50,112 bases of DNA from Verrucomicrobiota bacterium (GTDB taxonomy: Bacteria; Verrucomicrobiota; Verrucomicrobiia; Limisphaerales; SIBE01): contig VHDE01000037.1 of the NCBI GenBank assembly GCA_016871515.1, forward strand, positions 1 through 50,112, given 5' to 3'. The position numbers were made by a program, and so were the translations under genes. This document shows positions 1 through 8,333 of this stretch, in pieces. The notes below the pieces were generated by a model, which saw only the letters and a list, made by a program, of their open reading frames with translations, did no database searches and was not told the origin of the DNA. The stretch's first letter is position 1, and each line of letters starts with the position of its first letter.

Positions 1-121
1 CACCGGGCAACCAGGCGTGGGGTCGCCCGGAGCGGGAAACCCGCACGCCGGTAAATATGAGGAATCGACCTCATCGCGACAACGGGGAGGGAGCGGCGGC
101 AACGCCACTCCCTTACCCACT

Positions 122-290
122 GAGTTTCAGTCTGCCGTATCGCCGATTTGTAATCGGCATACCTTCCGCATCTTCCAAAACGCTCGAACTTGCGGGCGAT
201 CCGCAGAATACAATTCTGCCAAGTAGCAAGGTGAATGTTGCCCCTCTCTCTAACCCTCTCCCCATCCGATGGGGCGAGGGAAAAGACCTG
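122..290 (-). repeat. Dispersed repeat, copy 1 of 2 (second copy at 41258-41405)
   Basis: Read on the minus strand, this segment runs through a GGGAGAGG stretch, GGGGCAACATTCACC, TTGCTACTTGG, AGAATTGTATTCTGCGGA and then TGCCGATTACAAATCGGCG before the GCAGACTGAAA end. The same order of blocks with scattered substitutions is present on the plus strand at 41258-41405. It contains small dyads (AGAATTGTATTCT and GCCGATT/AATCGGC). It directly follows the truncated DUF1080-type reading frame and probably marks the break point. The frame stays open through the repeat to the window edge, which I take as chance. Confidence 0.85.
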
Positions 291-635
291 GCCGCTCAAT
301 TCATTCTTTTTGAGAGCGGCCTTCCACACATCGTTCGCAAACTCGACTTTGTCTCCTTCGCGCTTGCCTTCGATCTCGATCTTGGCTGGCTTGTCCCAGC
401 CTGCGCCTGGCAACCCGCCTTTATGTAGAACGACCCTGAACGTATCGTTCCCTAATGCGACGACTTGGGCGCCCAGCTCGGAGTTGGAATATTCGCCTTG
501 GAGATCAAAATCAGGGCCGGCAGGACGAGCGTCGTCTTCGGTTAGGTAAGTGGGAATGTGTGGCTTGGCGCCCGCAGCATAAAGACTGCTGGTCAAAGAA
601 AGAACAACCAAGGTGACGATTTGTATTGGCTTCAT
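290..635 (-). pseudogene. Truncated secreted DUF1080-type protein, N-terminal part only
   Basis: An ATG at 635 opens a frame beginning with a signal peptide (MKPIQIVTLVVLSLTSS) and followed by YLTEDDARPAGPDF, LQGEY, GAQVVALGNDTF and KGGLPGAGWD. This resembles the N-terminal region that precedes the DUF1080 (3-keto-disaccharide hydrolase, LamG-like) domain in secreted planctomycete and verrucomicrobial proteins. After about 115 residues the frame enters a dispersed repeat and the translation turns low in complexity and arginine-rich (FSLAPSDGERVRERG). The frame stays open to the window edge, but the DUF1080 catalytic-like domain is not visible. I read it as a gene cut by a repeat. A functional chimera running past the left edge cannot be excluded. 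Confidence 0.6.
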
Positions 636-682
636 GTTTTTGGTCCGTTGCACTGCGACGATCGTTTCATGTGTCCCAATCT

Positions 683-841
683 CCACGTTTCCCAATACCA
701 TGATTCAACTTCGGCCCGGCCGTGCTTCTCGACGCAATGTTTGGCCCATTGATAAACGAGCTCCCCCCACTTGGCGTAATCTTTCGGCGGGCAGGCCCAA
801 CCCGTGTAAATCTCCTCGTATCGCGCGGTCGGAGCCGATTT
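683..841 (-). pseudogene. Fragment of a GH39-type beta-xylosidase
   Basis: About 50 residues containing YTGWACPPKDYAKWGELV, HCVEKHGRAEVESWYWETW match the stretch of family 39 glycoside hydrolases that leads to the acid/base WNEPN motif. The similarity stops exactly at ETW, where WNEPN should follow, and the frame ends about 16 residues later. No flanking GH39 sequence is present on either side. The ATG at 868 lies in the neighbouring CACGGATTT repeat and is not a real start. The scrap sits between that repeat and the truncated DUF1080-type gene, so it is a deletion remnant. Confidence 0.6.
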
Positions 842-843
842 CT

Positions 844-930
844 TGACCACGGATTTCACGGATTTCACGGATTCGCCGATCGAGAAGTGATTTTATTTAT
901 CCGTGTGATCCGCGTAATCCGCGGTTGAAT
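844..930. repeat. CACGGATTT-type dispersed palindromic element, copy 1
   Basis: It starts with ACCACGGATTTCACGG, repeats the CACGGATTT unit, and ends with ATCCGCGTAATCCGCGGTT. The ends are imperfect inverted repeats (AACCGCGGAT against ATCCGCGGTT-like termini). A second element with the same terminal design is at 7195-7330, with different internal sequence. Confidence 0.75.
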
Positions 931-1006
931 CAGGTTCGTGGGGAGGGGTGCGTTTGCTTGCATCCTAAGAATAATTCAAAACCTTTGCTCGAGCCGTGTT
1001 TGTGGA

Positions 1007-2683
1007 TCACCTTCGCAGTTCAAAGGCGATCGTGCCCAACTCGCCAAAGTCGGCTTCATGCTTTCCGGCCTCGCCTGGATGAATTGTCCCGCGCGCGCCA
1101 CTAATGATCACACTGCCCGCTGGTATCATGCAGCCGCGCGATGTAATTTGGTTCAAGAGTTCGCGCAGCTTCGTCCAATGCTCTCCCCTCGTTGCGCCGC
1201 CTGCGGCCTCGTGAAGGATTTTGCCATCGCGCTTCAACACAATCTTCAAGCGGCTCGGGTCGATTGCATCCGGATCCTTTCTCGCGCCAACGATAAACCG
1301 TCTCGAACCAACGTTGGACGCCACCATATCAATGGCGCTCATCGTGCCGATGCGTCGCGCATAATTCGCTGGAAGCTCGATGGCCGGCACGATCGCTTCG
1401 ACTGCGCCCTGCGCTTGTTCGTCGTTGTAAAGCTTGTAGGAGATATCGACGCTGATGATGTAACCAATCTCGGTTTCGACAATGATCTCCTCGTTCGCAG
1501 TCAGTTGGACAACCGGCGATTTATCAGCCATGAGTTGACCCGATCGCAGCAACACACCGGTGAGCGGCTGGTCGATCCCCAAATTCTTTTGGGCTTCGGC
1601 AGATATGGCCGCGGCTTTGAACCCGGCGATCTGATCTTGCCGAAGCGCGCGTTGAATTTGACGTCGTTGGGTAATGTAACCGTCTTCCAAGGATGCGTTC
1701 GGATGTTTTTCAGCAAGTTTCGGAAGTTGGCCATTTCCCTTGAGCGCTTCGCTGAACTCGCGCACGTAGGCGCGAATGAATGATGGATCGAGGAAGCCCT
1801 GTGACTTCATCCACTCAGCGAACTGAAGCTTCCAGTTGCCGACAGGCGCGCCCGTTTCGCGCACGCCGAAAGCATGCCCCCCGGTTTGAAAGAGATGTAG
1901 TTCCGACGGGACGCGCGCTCTTTTGAGAGCGAGCATCATCAGGAGACTGTTCTCACAACTGTCATCGAACGCGTGGGCGAAGAACATCGGCGGTGTCTCC
2001 GCGTTGATGCGGCTGGCGACCTGTTCTTTGATTTGGCCGGTGCGGCCAGTCACGAGGCCGCCCGGATAGATCAGTGCGGCGAAGTCGGGCCGGCACGGGA
2101 ACGCGTCGCTCGCATCCACAGTTTCGTATTGACGTTCCTTGTGATGGGTCGCGAGCCAAGCGGCGATCTCGCCTCCCGCGGAGAAGCCGAGCACGCCGAC
2201 GTTTTCCGGATCGACACCCCACTCACTGGCGCGCGCTCGAATCAAACTAAGTGCGCGTTGGGCGTCCTTCAACCCAGTTGTCGCAGGGCCGGGCACGCGA
2301 TACTTCAACACAAACGCTGCGATGTCGCCTGAGGTCAGCCATTCGGCGACTTCCAATCCTTCGTGTTCGTAGGCCAATCGTTGCAAGGCGCCGCCTGGAC
2401 AGACGAGTATGGCCGCGCCCGTGCGACGTTCCTTCGGCGGCAGAAATACCGAGACCGTTGGTTGTGAGATGTCCGTGATTTGATAGAACGGACGGCGTCT
2501 GCCGAGGACACGCTTTTCTGTGGCAGCCTCACGAGTTTCATCGGGCGCGCGGCCCGGCCAGACGGAGAAGAGTTCGTCTGGTTCTAGGGCAAAACTGATT
2601 GAGCACACGGCCAGCAGAGCCACGGCGGAGAGGAAGGCGTGAAATCGTCTCATACGAAAATGAATGTCTCTCGAGTTGGACAT
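1007..2683 (-). CDS. Secreted alpha/beta-hydrolase (acetylxylan-esterase-like) fused to an MhpD-type hydratase domain
   Basis: A 558-residue protein with a signal peptide (MRRFHAFLSAVALLAVC; the Met at residue 11, position 2653, is an equally good start). Residues about 75-300 form a BD-FAE/dienelactone-hydrolase-like domain with oxyanion region CPGGAL, nucleophile elbow GFSAGG (Ser168), acid at FDDS (Asp240/241) and GGHAFG (His270). Residues about 303-558 are a full-length match to the 2-oxo-pent-4-enoate hydratase / fumarylacetoacetase-like family: GFKAAAISAEAQ, GIDQPLTGVL, metal-site style ETEIGY and a later AIEL glutamate. Each domain alone has the usual length of a free enzyme, so this is a clean two-domain fusion. 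The esterase half suggests deacylation of plant or polysaccharide material. The role of the second half is not evident. Family assignment is strong; the substrate is unknown. Confidence 0.85.
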   Translation of the reverse strand: MSNSRDIHFRMRRFHAFLSAVALLAVCSISFALEPDELFSVWPGRAPDETREAATEKRVLGRRRPFYQITDISQPTVSVFLPPKERRTGAAILVCPGGALQRLAYEHEGLEVAEWLTSGDIAAFVLKYRVPGPATTGLKDAQRALSLIRARASEWGVDPENVGVLGFSAGGEIAAWLATHHKERQYETVDASDAFPCRPDFAALIYPGGLVTGRTGQIKEQVASRINAETPPMFFAHAFDDSCENSLLMMLALKRARVPSELHLFQTGGHAFGVRETGAPVGNWKLQFAEWMKSQGFLDPSFIRAYVREFSEALKGNGQLPKLAEKHPNASLEDGYITQRRQIQRALRQDQIAGFKAAAISAEAQKNLGIDQPLTGVLLRSGQLMADKSPVVQLTANEEIIVETEIGYIISVDISYKLYNDEQAQGAVEAIVPAIELPANYARRIGTMSAIDMVASNVGSRRFIVGARKDPDAIDPSRLKIVLKRDGKILHEAAGGATRGEHWTKLRELLNQITSRGCMIPAGSVIISGARGTIHPGEAGKHEADFGELGTIAFELRR

Positions 2684-2821
2684 CGCGAAGAGATGCTTTT
2701 ACAGCGCTTTTGAACAGAAGGCAACGAAGGGAAACAAGCCATAAAATCTCGAAGCGTTGGTTCCCTGCCGATCCAGCGCCGAATGGTTGGACATTTGACA
2801 GCGCCGAATCCTCAGCGCACA

Positions 2822-3089
2822 ATGCCTCATCCATCTGAGCCTCCCGGCGCCACTCGAAGAGTTCGTTCACCGCAAAGTAGCAGCCGGCGAGTTCGAATCT
2901 CCCGACGAGGTCGTTTGCCACGGGTTGCGTCTGCTTCAGCAAGATGAACAGTGGAAGCTCGACGCCCGCGCGAAAATAGACGTTGGGTGGGAACAGGCCA
3001 AGTCCCGGCAGCTCCGCAACCCTACAGAAGTGCGCGAGAGCTTGGCGTCACGCAAGGCCTCCTGGAAACGTCAACGCGGTGGCAAGTGA
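2822..3089 (+). pseudogene. parD: ParD-family antitoxin, probably frameshifted at its start
   Basis: The frame holding HLSLPAPLEEFVHRKVAAG, then EFESPDEVVCHGLRLLQQ, is a typical ribbon-helix-helix ParD N-terminus, followed by a charged C-terminal tail ending at the TGA at 3087. This frame has no ATG, GTG or TTG between the upstream stop (2796) and the conserved region. An ATG at 2822 lies one base out of frame (MPH, then HLSLP after removing one base of CATCCATC). So one base appears to have been gained within the first few codons. The antitoxin would bind the operon promoter and neutralise the downstream ParE. Its stop overlaps the GTG start of parE by four bases (GTGA), the usual coupled arrangement. 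Confidence 0.7.
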
Positions 3090-3386
3090 AGTCTTACCAT
3101 CTCACTCCGGCGGCGGAGGATGATCTTTTGGGGAATCTGGCGGCACATTGCTGCAGATAACCTCACCGCTGCCGACGATCTCGAATCAGAAATCCTCGAT
3201 GCGTGCCAACGATTGGCAGAGCGGTCCGACCTTGGGCATTTCCGCCGCGACCTAACTGACAAGCCGGTCCGGTTCTTCGCAGTGCGCAGGACATATCTTA
3301 TCGTCTATGACGCGGTCAGTGAGCCGTTGGCTGTGCTGCGCGTGCTCCATGGCGCCCGCGATGTGGCGGCTGACTTGGAACGGTAG
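3086..3386 (+). pseudogene. parE: ParE-family toxin with a +1 frameshift in a G run
   Basis: GTG at 3086 begins KSYHLTPAAEDDLL, then the frame breaks. The remaining toxin (GIWRHIAADNLTAADDL through RRTYLIVYDA and VLRVLHGARDVAADL) continues in the next frame to 3386. Removing one G from the GGGG at 3130-3133 restores a continuous ParE of about 99 residues, normal for the RelE/ParE fold. ParE toxins poison DNA gyrase. Here the intact product cannot be made from the start codon without frameshifting. This is either inactivation of the toxin or an indel error in a homopolymer. Confidence 0.8.
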
Positions 3387-3668
3387 TTTCCGGAAGAATC
3401 TCCACCCGGTGGGCCGTGTCTGACGGTAGTTTAAGTTCCGCCACGAGGCTGCTTTAGCCTTGTAGCTTTCCGCTGGTCCACCTCCTGCTCATGACCTCAA
3501 TCGCCCGGATTTGAGAATACGCAACTCACCAATCAACAAAGCTGAGTTGTAAGCATGCGGTTAACGTTGCTCTTCTCGATGAACGTAAAGGCAGGGCGCA
3601 ATTCGGATGGATAGAGGGGCAACGCACAACTGAATGTTTACGACTCCAAATTCAAACAATTAGATATT
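3387..3668. other. Gene-free gap between parDE and the DUF1501 gene
   Basis: About 280 bases without a supportable reading frame, RNA gene or strong dyad. It presumably holds the promoter of the downstream Tat-exported protein, but I could not identify a convincing -35/-10 pair. Confidence 0.4.
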
Positions 3669-5012
3669 ATGACCAATCATTATTTCAGCCGCCGCCGTTT
3701 TCTCAGTGGGCTTGGAGTGACGGCGCTTCTCTCCCGCCTCGGATGGATGAATGCTCTCGCGCAAGCCACTCCGCCGGATTACAAAGCTCTTGTCTGCGTC
3801 TTCCTCGGCGGCGGCAACGATGGTCACAACACCATCGTTCCGCTCACGCAAGCTGACTTCAATTCGTACAAGGCCGCGCGTGGATCACTCGCGCTTCCAG
3901 ACAATAACGGCGCGCTATTGCAGGTGGCAACGCCGGAGGGCACGCCATTCGGGCTTAATCCTGGTTTGACCGCGATTCACCCACTTTGGGCGCAGGGCAA
4001 ACTGGCTGTCCTAGCCAATGCTGGCATGCTCGTCCAACCGACCTCGCGTGCGCAGTTCCTGGCCAATTCTGTCCCCGTGCCCACGAATCTCTTTTCGCAT
4101 TCGGATCAAGTCCAGCAGAGGCAAAGCGGCATTCCCTCGACTTCGGGGGGAACTGGCTGGGGCGGGCGCGCCGCTGACGCCCTTCATATGTTGAACGGCG
4201 CTTCAACGTTCCCGGCCACCGTTTCCATTGCTGGACCTTCGCTTTTTTGCATCGGGAATATCGTGCAAGCGGCCAGCTTGTTGCCTGGATTTAACCTCGA
4301 TGTGAGCGGGATGAATTTATGGCCGCAAGCTGCCGCGGCGGCGCGCAAGGCTGGACTCCAACAGGTGCTCGAGTTCGACAGCGGATTGGCCCTCGTGCAG
4401 GCCGCCAATAAAGTGCGCAAAGATGCGCTCGACTTAAACGCCATGCTTACAGGTAATGACGCGACGTTGACCAGGCAGTTCCCGGGGACGAGCCTCGGAG
4501 ATCAGCTCAAGCAAGTGGCAAAGATCATCAAACTCCGCGCGACGACGGGCATCAGCCGCCAAGTATTCCTCTGTTCGATCGGCGGATTCGACACGCACGG
4601 AGCGCAAGGCTGGCAACATTGGGACCTGCTGCGCCAGGTGTCGGAGGCGCTCGCCGCCTTTTACAATTCGACGATTGAGATGGGCGTAGCCGACCGCGTC
4701 ACCAGCTTTACCTTGTGGGACTTCGGCCGTTCCTTGCAACCGAGCGGCTCGGGAAGCAACCATGGCTGGGGCAAACATCAGCTCATTCTTGGCGGCGCTG
4801 TTCAGGGCGGGAAAATGTACGGAGCATTTCCAACCTTGGCCCTCGGCGGACCCGACGATTCAGGCTCGCGCGGGGCACTCATTCCAAGCACATCGACCGA
4901 GCAATATGGCGCGACACTTGCCGCTTGGCTTGGTGTGCCGGCGAATCAGTTAGGTTCGGTGTTTCCGAACCTCGGCAATTTCGGGACCCAGAACCTCGGG
5001 TTTATGTCATAA
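3669..5012 (+). CDS. DUF1501 family protein with Tat signal
   Basis: A 447-residue protein beginning with a twin-arginine signal (SRRRFLSGLGVTALLSRL) and processed near ALAQA. DUF1501 hallmarks follow: VCVFLGGGNDGHNTIVPL near the mature N-terminus, GGFDTHGAQ, the LWDFGRSLQPSGSGSNHGWG metal-site-like block, and a C-terminal GVPANQLGSVFPNL. The family belongs to the alkaline phosphatase/sulfatase-like fold. Its activity is not established. This subtype (GGNDG... rather than HGGPSQ) is usually encoded next to a DUF1800 gene, but no DUF1800 gene is present here on either side. It differs from the second DUF1501 protein at 22256, which belongs to the planctomycete-type subgroup. The predicted location is the periplasm. 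Confidence 0.9.
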   Translation: MTNHYFSRRRFLSGLGVTALLSRLGWMNALAQATPPDYKALVCVFLGGGNDGHNTIVPLTQADFNSYKAARGSLALPDNNGALLQVATPEGTPFGLNPGLTAIHPLWAQGKLAVLANAGMLVQPTSRAQFLANSVPVPTNLFSHSDQVQQRQSGIPSTSGGTGWGGRAADALHMLNGASTFPATVSIAGPSLFCIGNIVQAASLLPGFNLDVSGMNLWPQAAAAARKAGLQQVLEFDSGLALVQAANKVRKDALDLNAMLTGNDATLTRQFPGTSLGDQLKQVAKIIKLRATTGISRQVFLCSIGGFDTHGAQGWQHWDLLRQVSEALAAFYNSTIEMGVADRVTSFTLWDFGRSLQPSGSGSNHGWGKHQLILGGAVQGGKMYGAFPTLALGGPDDSGSRGALIPSTSTEQYGATLAAWLGVPANQLGSVFPNLGNFGTQNLGFMS

Positions 5013-5051
5013 TCGGAAACAGATTTCGCCTGTCGCACTGACGAACCGTAT

Positions 5052-5124
5052 GGAGCGCGGACAGCCTTGTCCGCGCATCCGTGCAAACTTTCTCAAACCG
5101 CGCGGACAAGGCTGTCCGCGCTCC
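5052..5124. repeat. Perfect 25-bp inverted repeat, GGAGCGCGGACA family
   Basis: Arms 5052-5076 and 5100-5124 are perfect reverse complements (GGAGCGCGGACAGCCTTGTC... against ...GACAAGGCTGTCCGCGCTCC) around a 23-base loop. The same arm family recurs at 11358-11467. It lies between two plus-strand genes and lacks a T-tract, so it is an interspersed palindrome and not a typical terminator. Confidence 0.9.
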
Positions 5125-5243
5125 GAAAAGCCGCTCGCCGAGATATTATCTTGAAACCTTTTTCCTAGCTTCACTGTCTCTATCGTTGGCTGGATGCTGC
5201 TGGACTGAACCGAAAGGACGGCGTCGTGGCCAATCGATAAACT

Positions 5244-6497
5244 ATGACAATGAATGCTCGAACTCTCTTGTTTGGCGCTGTGGCGTCATTGACCTTTTCC
5301 ATAACGACTCTTGAGGCTGCCGATTGGCCGCAATGGCGAGGTCCCGATCGCACTGGGCTTTCTTCGGAAAAAGGCTTGCTTAAGGCCTGGCCCGAAGGCG
5401 GACCGAAGCAAGTTTGGATTTTCAAGAATGCGGGTGACGGTTACTCCAGCCCCGCCATTGTGGCCGGCAAACTTTACACCATGGGGACGCGCAACGATGA
5501 GGAGATTCTCATCGCGTTGAATGTGGCTAATGGTTCGGAGTTGTGGATTGCGCCGATGGGCCCGGTTCGGCGAGACGATCGGGGACACGGACCGCGCGGA
5601 ACACCGACGGTCGATGGCGATCGACTGTACGGCCTGAGTGGAAGGGGTGATTTGGTATGCGCCCAAATTGCCGATGGAAAGGTGCTCTGGAAGAAAACGA
5701 TGTCCGAGTTGGGCGGGAGGGTCCCGTCGTGGGGATTCGCTGAATCAGTGCTTGTCGATGGCGACAATGTCATTTGCACACCGGGCGGCCCGCAAGGCAC
5801 AATCGCGGCGCTCGACAAAAAGACGGGGACTGTGCGCTGGCAAACAACCGAGCTCACCGACTTTGCGGCTCATCCTTCTATCATTCCAGCGACACACAAC
5901 GGCGTGCGCCAATATATACAATTGACCAAACAAACACTGGCAGGTGTTGCGCCCAAGGACGGCAAGGTGCTGTGGAAAGCGCCGTTTCCGGGAGGGTCGG
6001 TCCCAGCAGTGATCCCGACGCCGATCTATGGTGATGGTCATGTTTTTGCGACAGCCGGATATCGAGTTGGTTGTGAGTTGGTCAAGATTGCCGACAACAG
6101 CAGCGGGGCGTCCATCGTTTACGAAAACAAAACCATGCAGAATCAGCATGGCGGCGGCGTGCTTGTGGAAGGGCGCATCTTCGGCCATTCGGATTCGGCT
6201 GGCTGGCTTTGCTTGAACTTCAAGACCGGCGAACAGGTCTGGGCCTCTCGGAACTTCGGCAAGGGCGCCGTCACTTACGCGGATGGCATGCTTTACTGCG
6301 TCGAAGAGAATCGTGGCACAGTCGCATTGGTGGAAGCATCGGCTAAAGGATGGACGGAAAAGGGCCGGTTCACGCCAGAGCCGCGGACAACTATTCGGAC
6401 GCGCGACAACAAAGTCTGGACGCATCCCGTTGTGAGCAATGGCAAGCTATTCCTGCGCGATCAGGACCTGATTTATTGCTACGACGTGAAGGGTTGA
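5244..6497 (+). CDS. Secreted PQQ-like beta-propeller protein
   Basis: A 417-residue protein with a signal peptide ending near TLEAADW. The mature start DWPQWRGPDRTGLSSEKG is the standard opening of verrucomicrobial and planctomycete PQQ-like repeat proteins. Repeated blade motifs follow: GKLYTMG, LYGLSGRGDLVCAQIADGKVLW, IAALDKKTGTVRWQ, GVAPKDGKVLWKAPF, LNFKTGEQVW. Together they predict an eight-bladed BamB/quinoprotein-like propeller. There is no cytochrome domain and no clear PQQ or calcium ligand set, so a scaffold or binding role is at least as likely as dehydrogenase activity. Two ATGs two codons apart (5244 and 5250) could start it, and no strong ribosome-binding site decides between them. 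Confidence 0.88.
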   Translation: MTMNARTLLFGAVASLTFSITTLEAADWPQWRGPDRTGLSSEKGLLKAWPEGGPKQVWIFKNAGDGYSSPAIVAGKLYTMGTRNDEEILIALNVANGSELWIAPMGPVRRDDRGHGPRGTPTVDGDRLYGLSGRGDLVCAQIADGKVLWKKTMSELGGRVPSWGFAESVLVDGDNVICTPGGPQGTIAALDKKTGTVRWQTTELTDFAAHPSIIPATHNGVRQYIQLTKQTLAGVAPKDGKVLWKAPFPGGSVPAVIPTPIYGDGHVFATAGYRVGCELVKIADNSSGASIVYENKTMQNQHGGGVLVEGRIFGHSDSAGWLCLNFKTGEQVWASRNFGKGAVTYADGMLYCVEENRGTVALVEASAKGWTEKGRFTPEPRTTIRTRDNKVWTHPVVSNGKLFLRDQDLIYCYDVKG

Positions 6498-6559
6498 GTT
6501 TGGAAACGCAACCGCGCTTTCCTAAAATTGAAATACTCAACATTCGCACAATCACAGTT

Positions 6560-6651
6560 GGCAGGGCGCGTCACTCTGCGCGCGCCGTGTGCACCTTGTT
6601 ATACGCTACGCTTACTGCAGTTGCGGCGCGCACGGAGTGACGCGCCCTGCC
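6560..6651. repeat. Imperfect 27-bp inverted repeat, GGCAGGGCGCGTCAC family
   Basis: Arms 6560-6586 (GGCAGGGCGCGTCACTCTGC...) and 6625-6651 (...GGAGTGACGCGCCCTGCC) pair with two mismatches over 27 bases. The loop contains TATACGCTACGCTTACTGCA. It lies between the converging propeller and Sel1 genes. No copy with the same arms is seen elsewhere in the window. Confidence 0.85.
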
Positions 6652-6706
6652 GCTGACAGTGTCGTATCCTCGATTTGCGTTCCAGAATCGAGTTCGAGAA
6701 AAGGCG

Positions 6707-7174
6707 TTAGCGTTCAGTATTCCAGGCGTCGATCAACCGTCGGGCGGCAGCGATCTGTTCCGCGGACATTTTAGCTAAAAGTTTCGAGCGGAATCGAAGC
6801 GCGGCGGCGTCCCGTGTCGCGGCAGCTTGCTCGATCCAGAACAACGCTCGCGTGAAGTCTCGCTCCACGCCTCGGCCCGCCGCGTACAGCATGCTGAGGG
6901 TCACTTGAGATTTTACGTATCCGCTCCGGGCAGAAAGTTCAAACCACCGCGCTGCTTCGGCGAAATCCTGCGGCGCCCCGGCGCCCGTGTAATAGGTTTC
7001 CGCCAAATCATATTGGGCAAGTCGATCACCTGATTCGGCGCGCCGGCGCAAATCCTGGAGTTCGGCTGCGCTCGCGTTCTCGATCGTGGACCGAACTTGC
7101 CGAACGACGCTCACGGTTTTGCGCAGCGTTGCCTGCGCGCCCTTCACGGATAATAAAAGCGACCAAATTCCCAT
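6707..7174 (-). CDS. Small Sel1-repeat protein
   Basis: A 155-residue protein with at least two Sel1-like repeats: LRRRAESGDRLAQYDLAETYYTGAGAPQDFAEAARWFELSARSGYVKSQVTLSMLYAAGRGVERDFTRALFWIEQAA is built of the AxxWxxxAAxxGxxxAQxxLGxxYxxGxGVxxD pattern. The N-terminus (MGIWSLLLSVKG) is weakly hydrophobic and may be a membrane or export segment. AAGG lies just before the ATG. Sel1 repeats mediate protein-protein contacts, and no catalytic domain is present. It is monocistronic between two dispersed repeats. A larger Sel1 protein is encoded at 28682. Confidence 0.8.
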   Translation of the reverse strand: MGIWSLLLSVKGAQATLRKTVSVVRQVRSTIENASAAELQDLRRRAESGDRLAQYDLAETYYTGAGAPQDFAEAARWFELSARSGYVKSQVTLSMLYAAGRGVERDFTRALFWIEQAAATRDAAALRFRSKLLAKMSAEQIAAARRLIDAWNTER

Positions 7175-7194
7175 AACCTTAAAAGGAGCAATTC

Positions 7195-7330
7195 AACCAC
7201 AGATGACGCGGATGAACACGGATACAGAAGCAGTATCAGCGACGGATGAGATCACGTCTAAGGTCGATGATGCGATCTCTGCAGCTTCTTCGTTATCTGC
7301 GCCATCCGCGAAATCCGCGGTTCCAAGAGC
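7195..7330. repeat. CACGGATTT-type dispersed palindromic element, copy 2
   Basis: It begins AACCACAGATGACGCGGAT and ends ATCCGCGAAATCCGCGGTT, so the termini are imperfect inverted repeats like those of the element at 844-930. The interior differs. It fills most of the gap between the Sel1 gene start and the pseudopilin gene end. Confidence 0.7.
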
Positions 7331-7372
7331 CGTTTTCAGCATAACCGGTTCACGGGCTATATCCAGTCTGGC

Positions 7373-8305
7373 TTAATCCCCTTGGATCATTGTCCACATG
7401 CCGCGCGGCGCGTTGGTAGTGCCAGTGCCGACGGTATCCGTGATTTTGTGAATGCCGACGTGGCCGTCGAAGAAAAGATAATTGAAGCGGCGTCCGTGGA
7501 GACCGTAAGCCTTGGCGCCCCATTGCTGTCTTCCGCCGATCGCAATTTGAAATGGAGTTTGATCGCCATTCGAAGGGCCGGTCGGTCCTTGACAAAACGA
7601 AGGCCAGCTGTTGCCGGCAATATTTCCACCTTCGGGCTGCTCAACGAGCAGGATCGTGCCTCCTGTGTCACCAATCACACTAGTCTGGAACCCGCGCGGT
7701 TGCCACGGTGGCAGCGAGCCGCCCCGCACGTCGAAATATATTCCGGCGCCATGCGTAGGTGCAGGCAACGCCGCTGTCGGCGATGTGACAATGAAATTGG
7801 GACCAGCGTAGTTCATGGCATACGTCCTCCGTTGGCCAAAGGTTGCCCAACTGATGCTGATTTGGATCGTGTCCGCGGGACATTTCAGGATCTTGGGAAT
7901 AGTGCTGCGATCCGCGATGCCGCCGGAGATTCCGACGATCAAGTCGGCGTCAGGCGCGTTGCCGCCGATGTATCGATGGATGTAATCGTCCCATGACAAC
8001 TGATATTGATAATCGCCCGTGTAGTAAGCCGCCGGCGGGTACATATCGCCATGGTCCAGCGTAAACAGATGAAAGCCGAGTCCAAGTTGCTTCATTTGCG
8101 CCGTGCATTTGATGCGTTGGGCGCGTGATTTAGCGCTCGCGAGCGCCGGAAGCAACAGACTGGCGAGGATCGCTATGATGGCGATCACCACCAACAACTC
8201 GATCAATGTAAAAGCGCTCGAGCGGCCGTGCGTGTGAACTTCTGGATAGGCCTTGGTTGGGCGCTGTGAGGAGTTTCCGTCGTGGTGTTGCGGAGTCGGT
8301 TTCAT
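7373..8305 (-). CDS. Type II/IV pseudopilin-like protein with H-X9-DG motif
   Basis: A 310-residue protein with a long leader and the prepilin signature [19 protein letters not shown] (position -1 is Ala, not the usual Gly), followed by a hydrophobic helix. The C-terminal part has the [14 protein letters not shown] block (H-X9-DG) and ends [11 protein letters not shown], both typical of the large verrucomicrobial/planctomycete pseudopilin family. It would be processed by a prepilin peptidase and assemble in, or decorate, a type II secretion-like pseudopilus. The function of the globular domain is unknown. The lipoprotein gene at 8334 lies 28 bases upstream on the same strand and is probably co-transcribed. 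Confidence 0.9.
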   Translation of the reverse strand: MKPTPQHHDGNSSQRPTKAYPEVHTHGRSSAFTLIELLVVIAIIAILASLLLPALASAKSRAQRIKCTAQMKQLGLGFHLFTLDHGDMYPPAAYYTGDYQYQLSWDDYIHRYIGGNAPDADLIVGISGGIADRSTIPKILKCPADTIQISISWATFGQRRTYAMNYAGPNFIVTSPTAALPAPTHGAGIYFDVRGGSLPPWQPRGFQTSVIGDTGGTILLVEQPEGGNIAGNSWPSFCQGPTGPSNGDQTPFQIAIGGRQQWGAKAYGLHGRRFNYLFFDGHVGIHKITDTVGTGTTNAPRGMWTMIQGD

Positions 8306-8333
8306 TTGATGGACCCGTTACTGTGCAGACTGT

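Noticed and set aside
938..1783. 281-residue open frame on the plus strand
   Set aside because: It lies antisense within the esterase/hydratase fusion. Its translation is low in complexity and has no signal peptide or motif.
2890..2925. tRNA T-arm-like string (AGTTCGAATCTCCC)
   Set aside because: There is no acceptor or anticodon stem around it, and the sequence is coding for ParD in frame.
2538..2942. 134-residue minus-strand frame
   Set aside because: It overlaps the ParD region and the fusion gene start. The plus-strand ParD reading is far better supported.
3120..3140. Programmed ribosomal frameshift in parE
   Set aside because: TTTTGGGG is run-like but no stimulating structure or Shine-Dalgarno-like element is seen, and ParD is also shifted, so decay or an assembly error is simpler.
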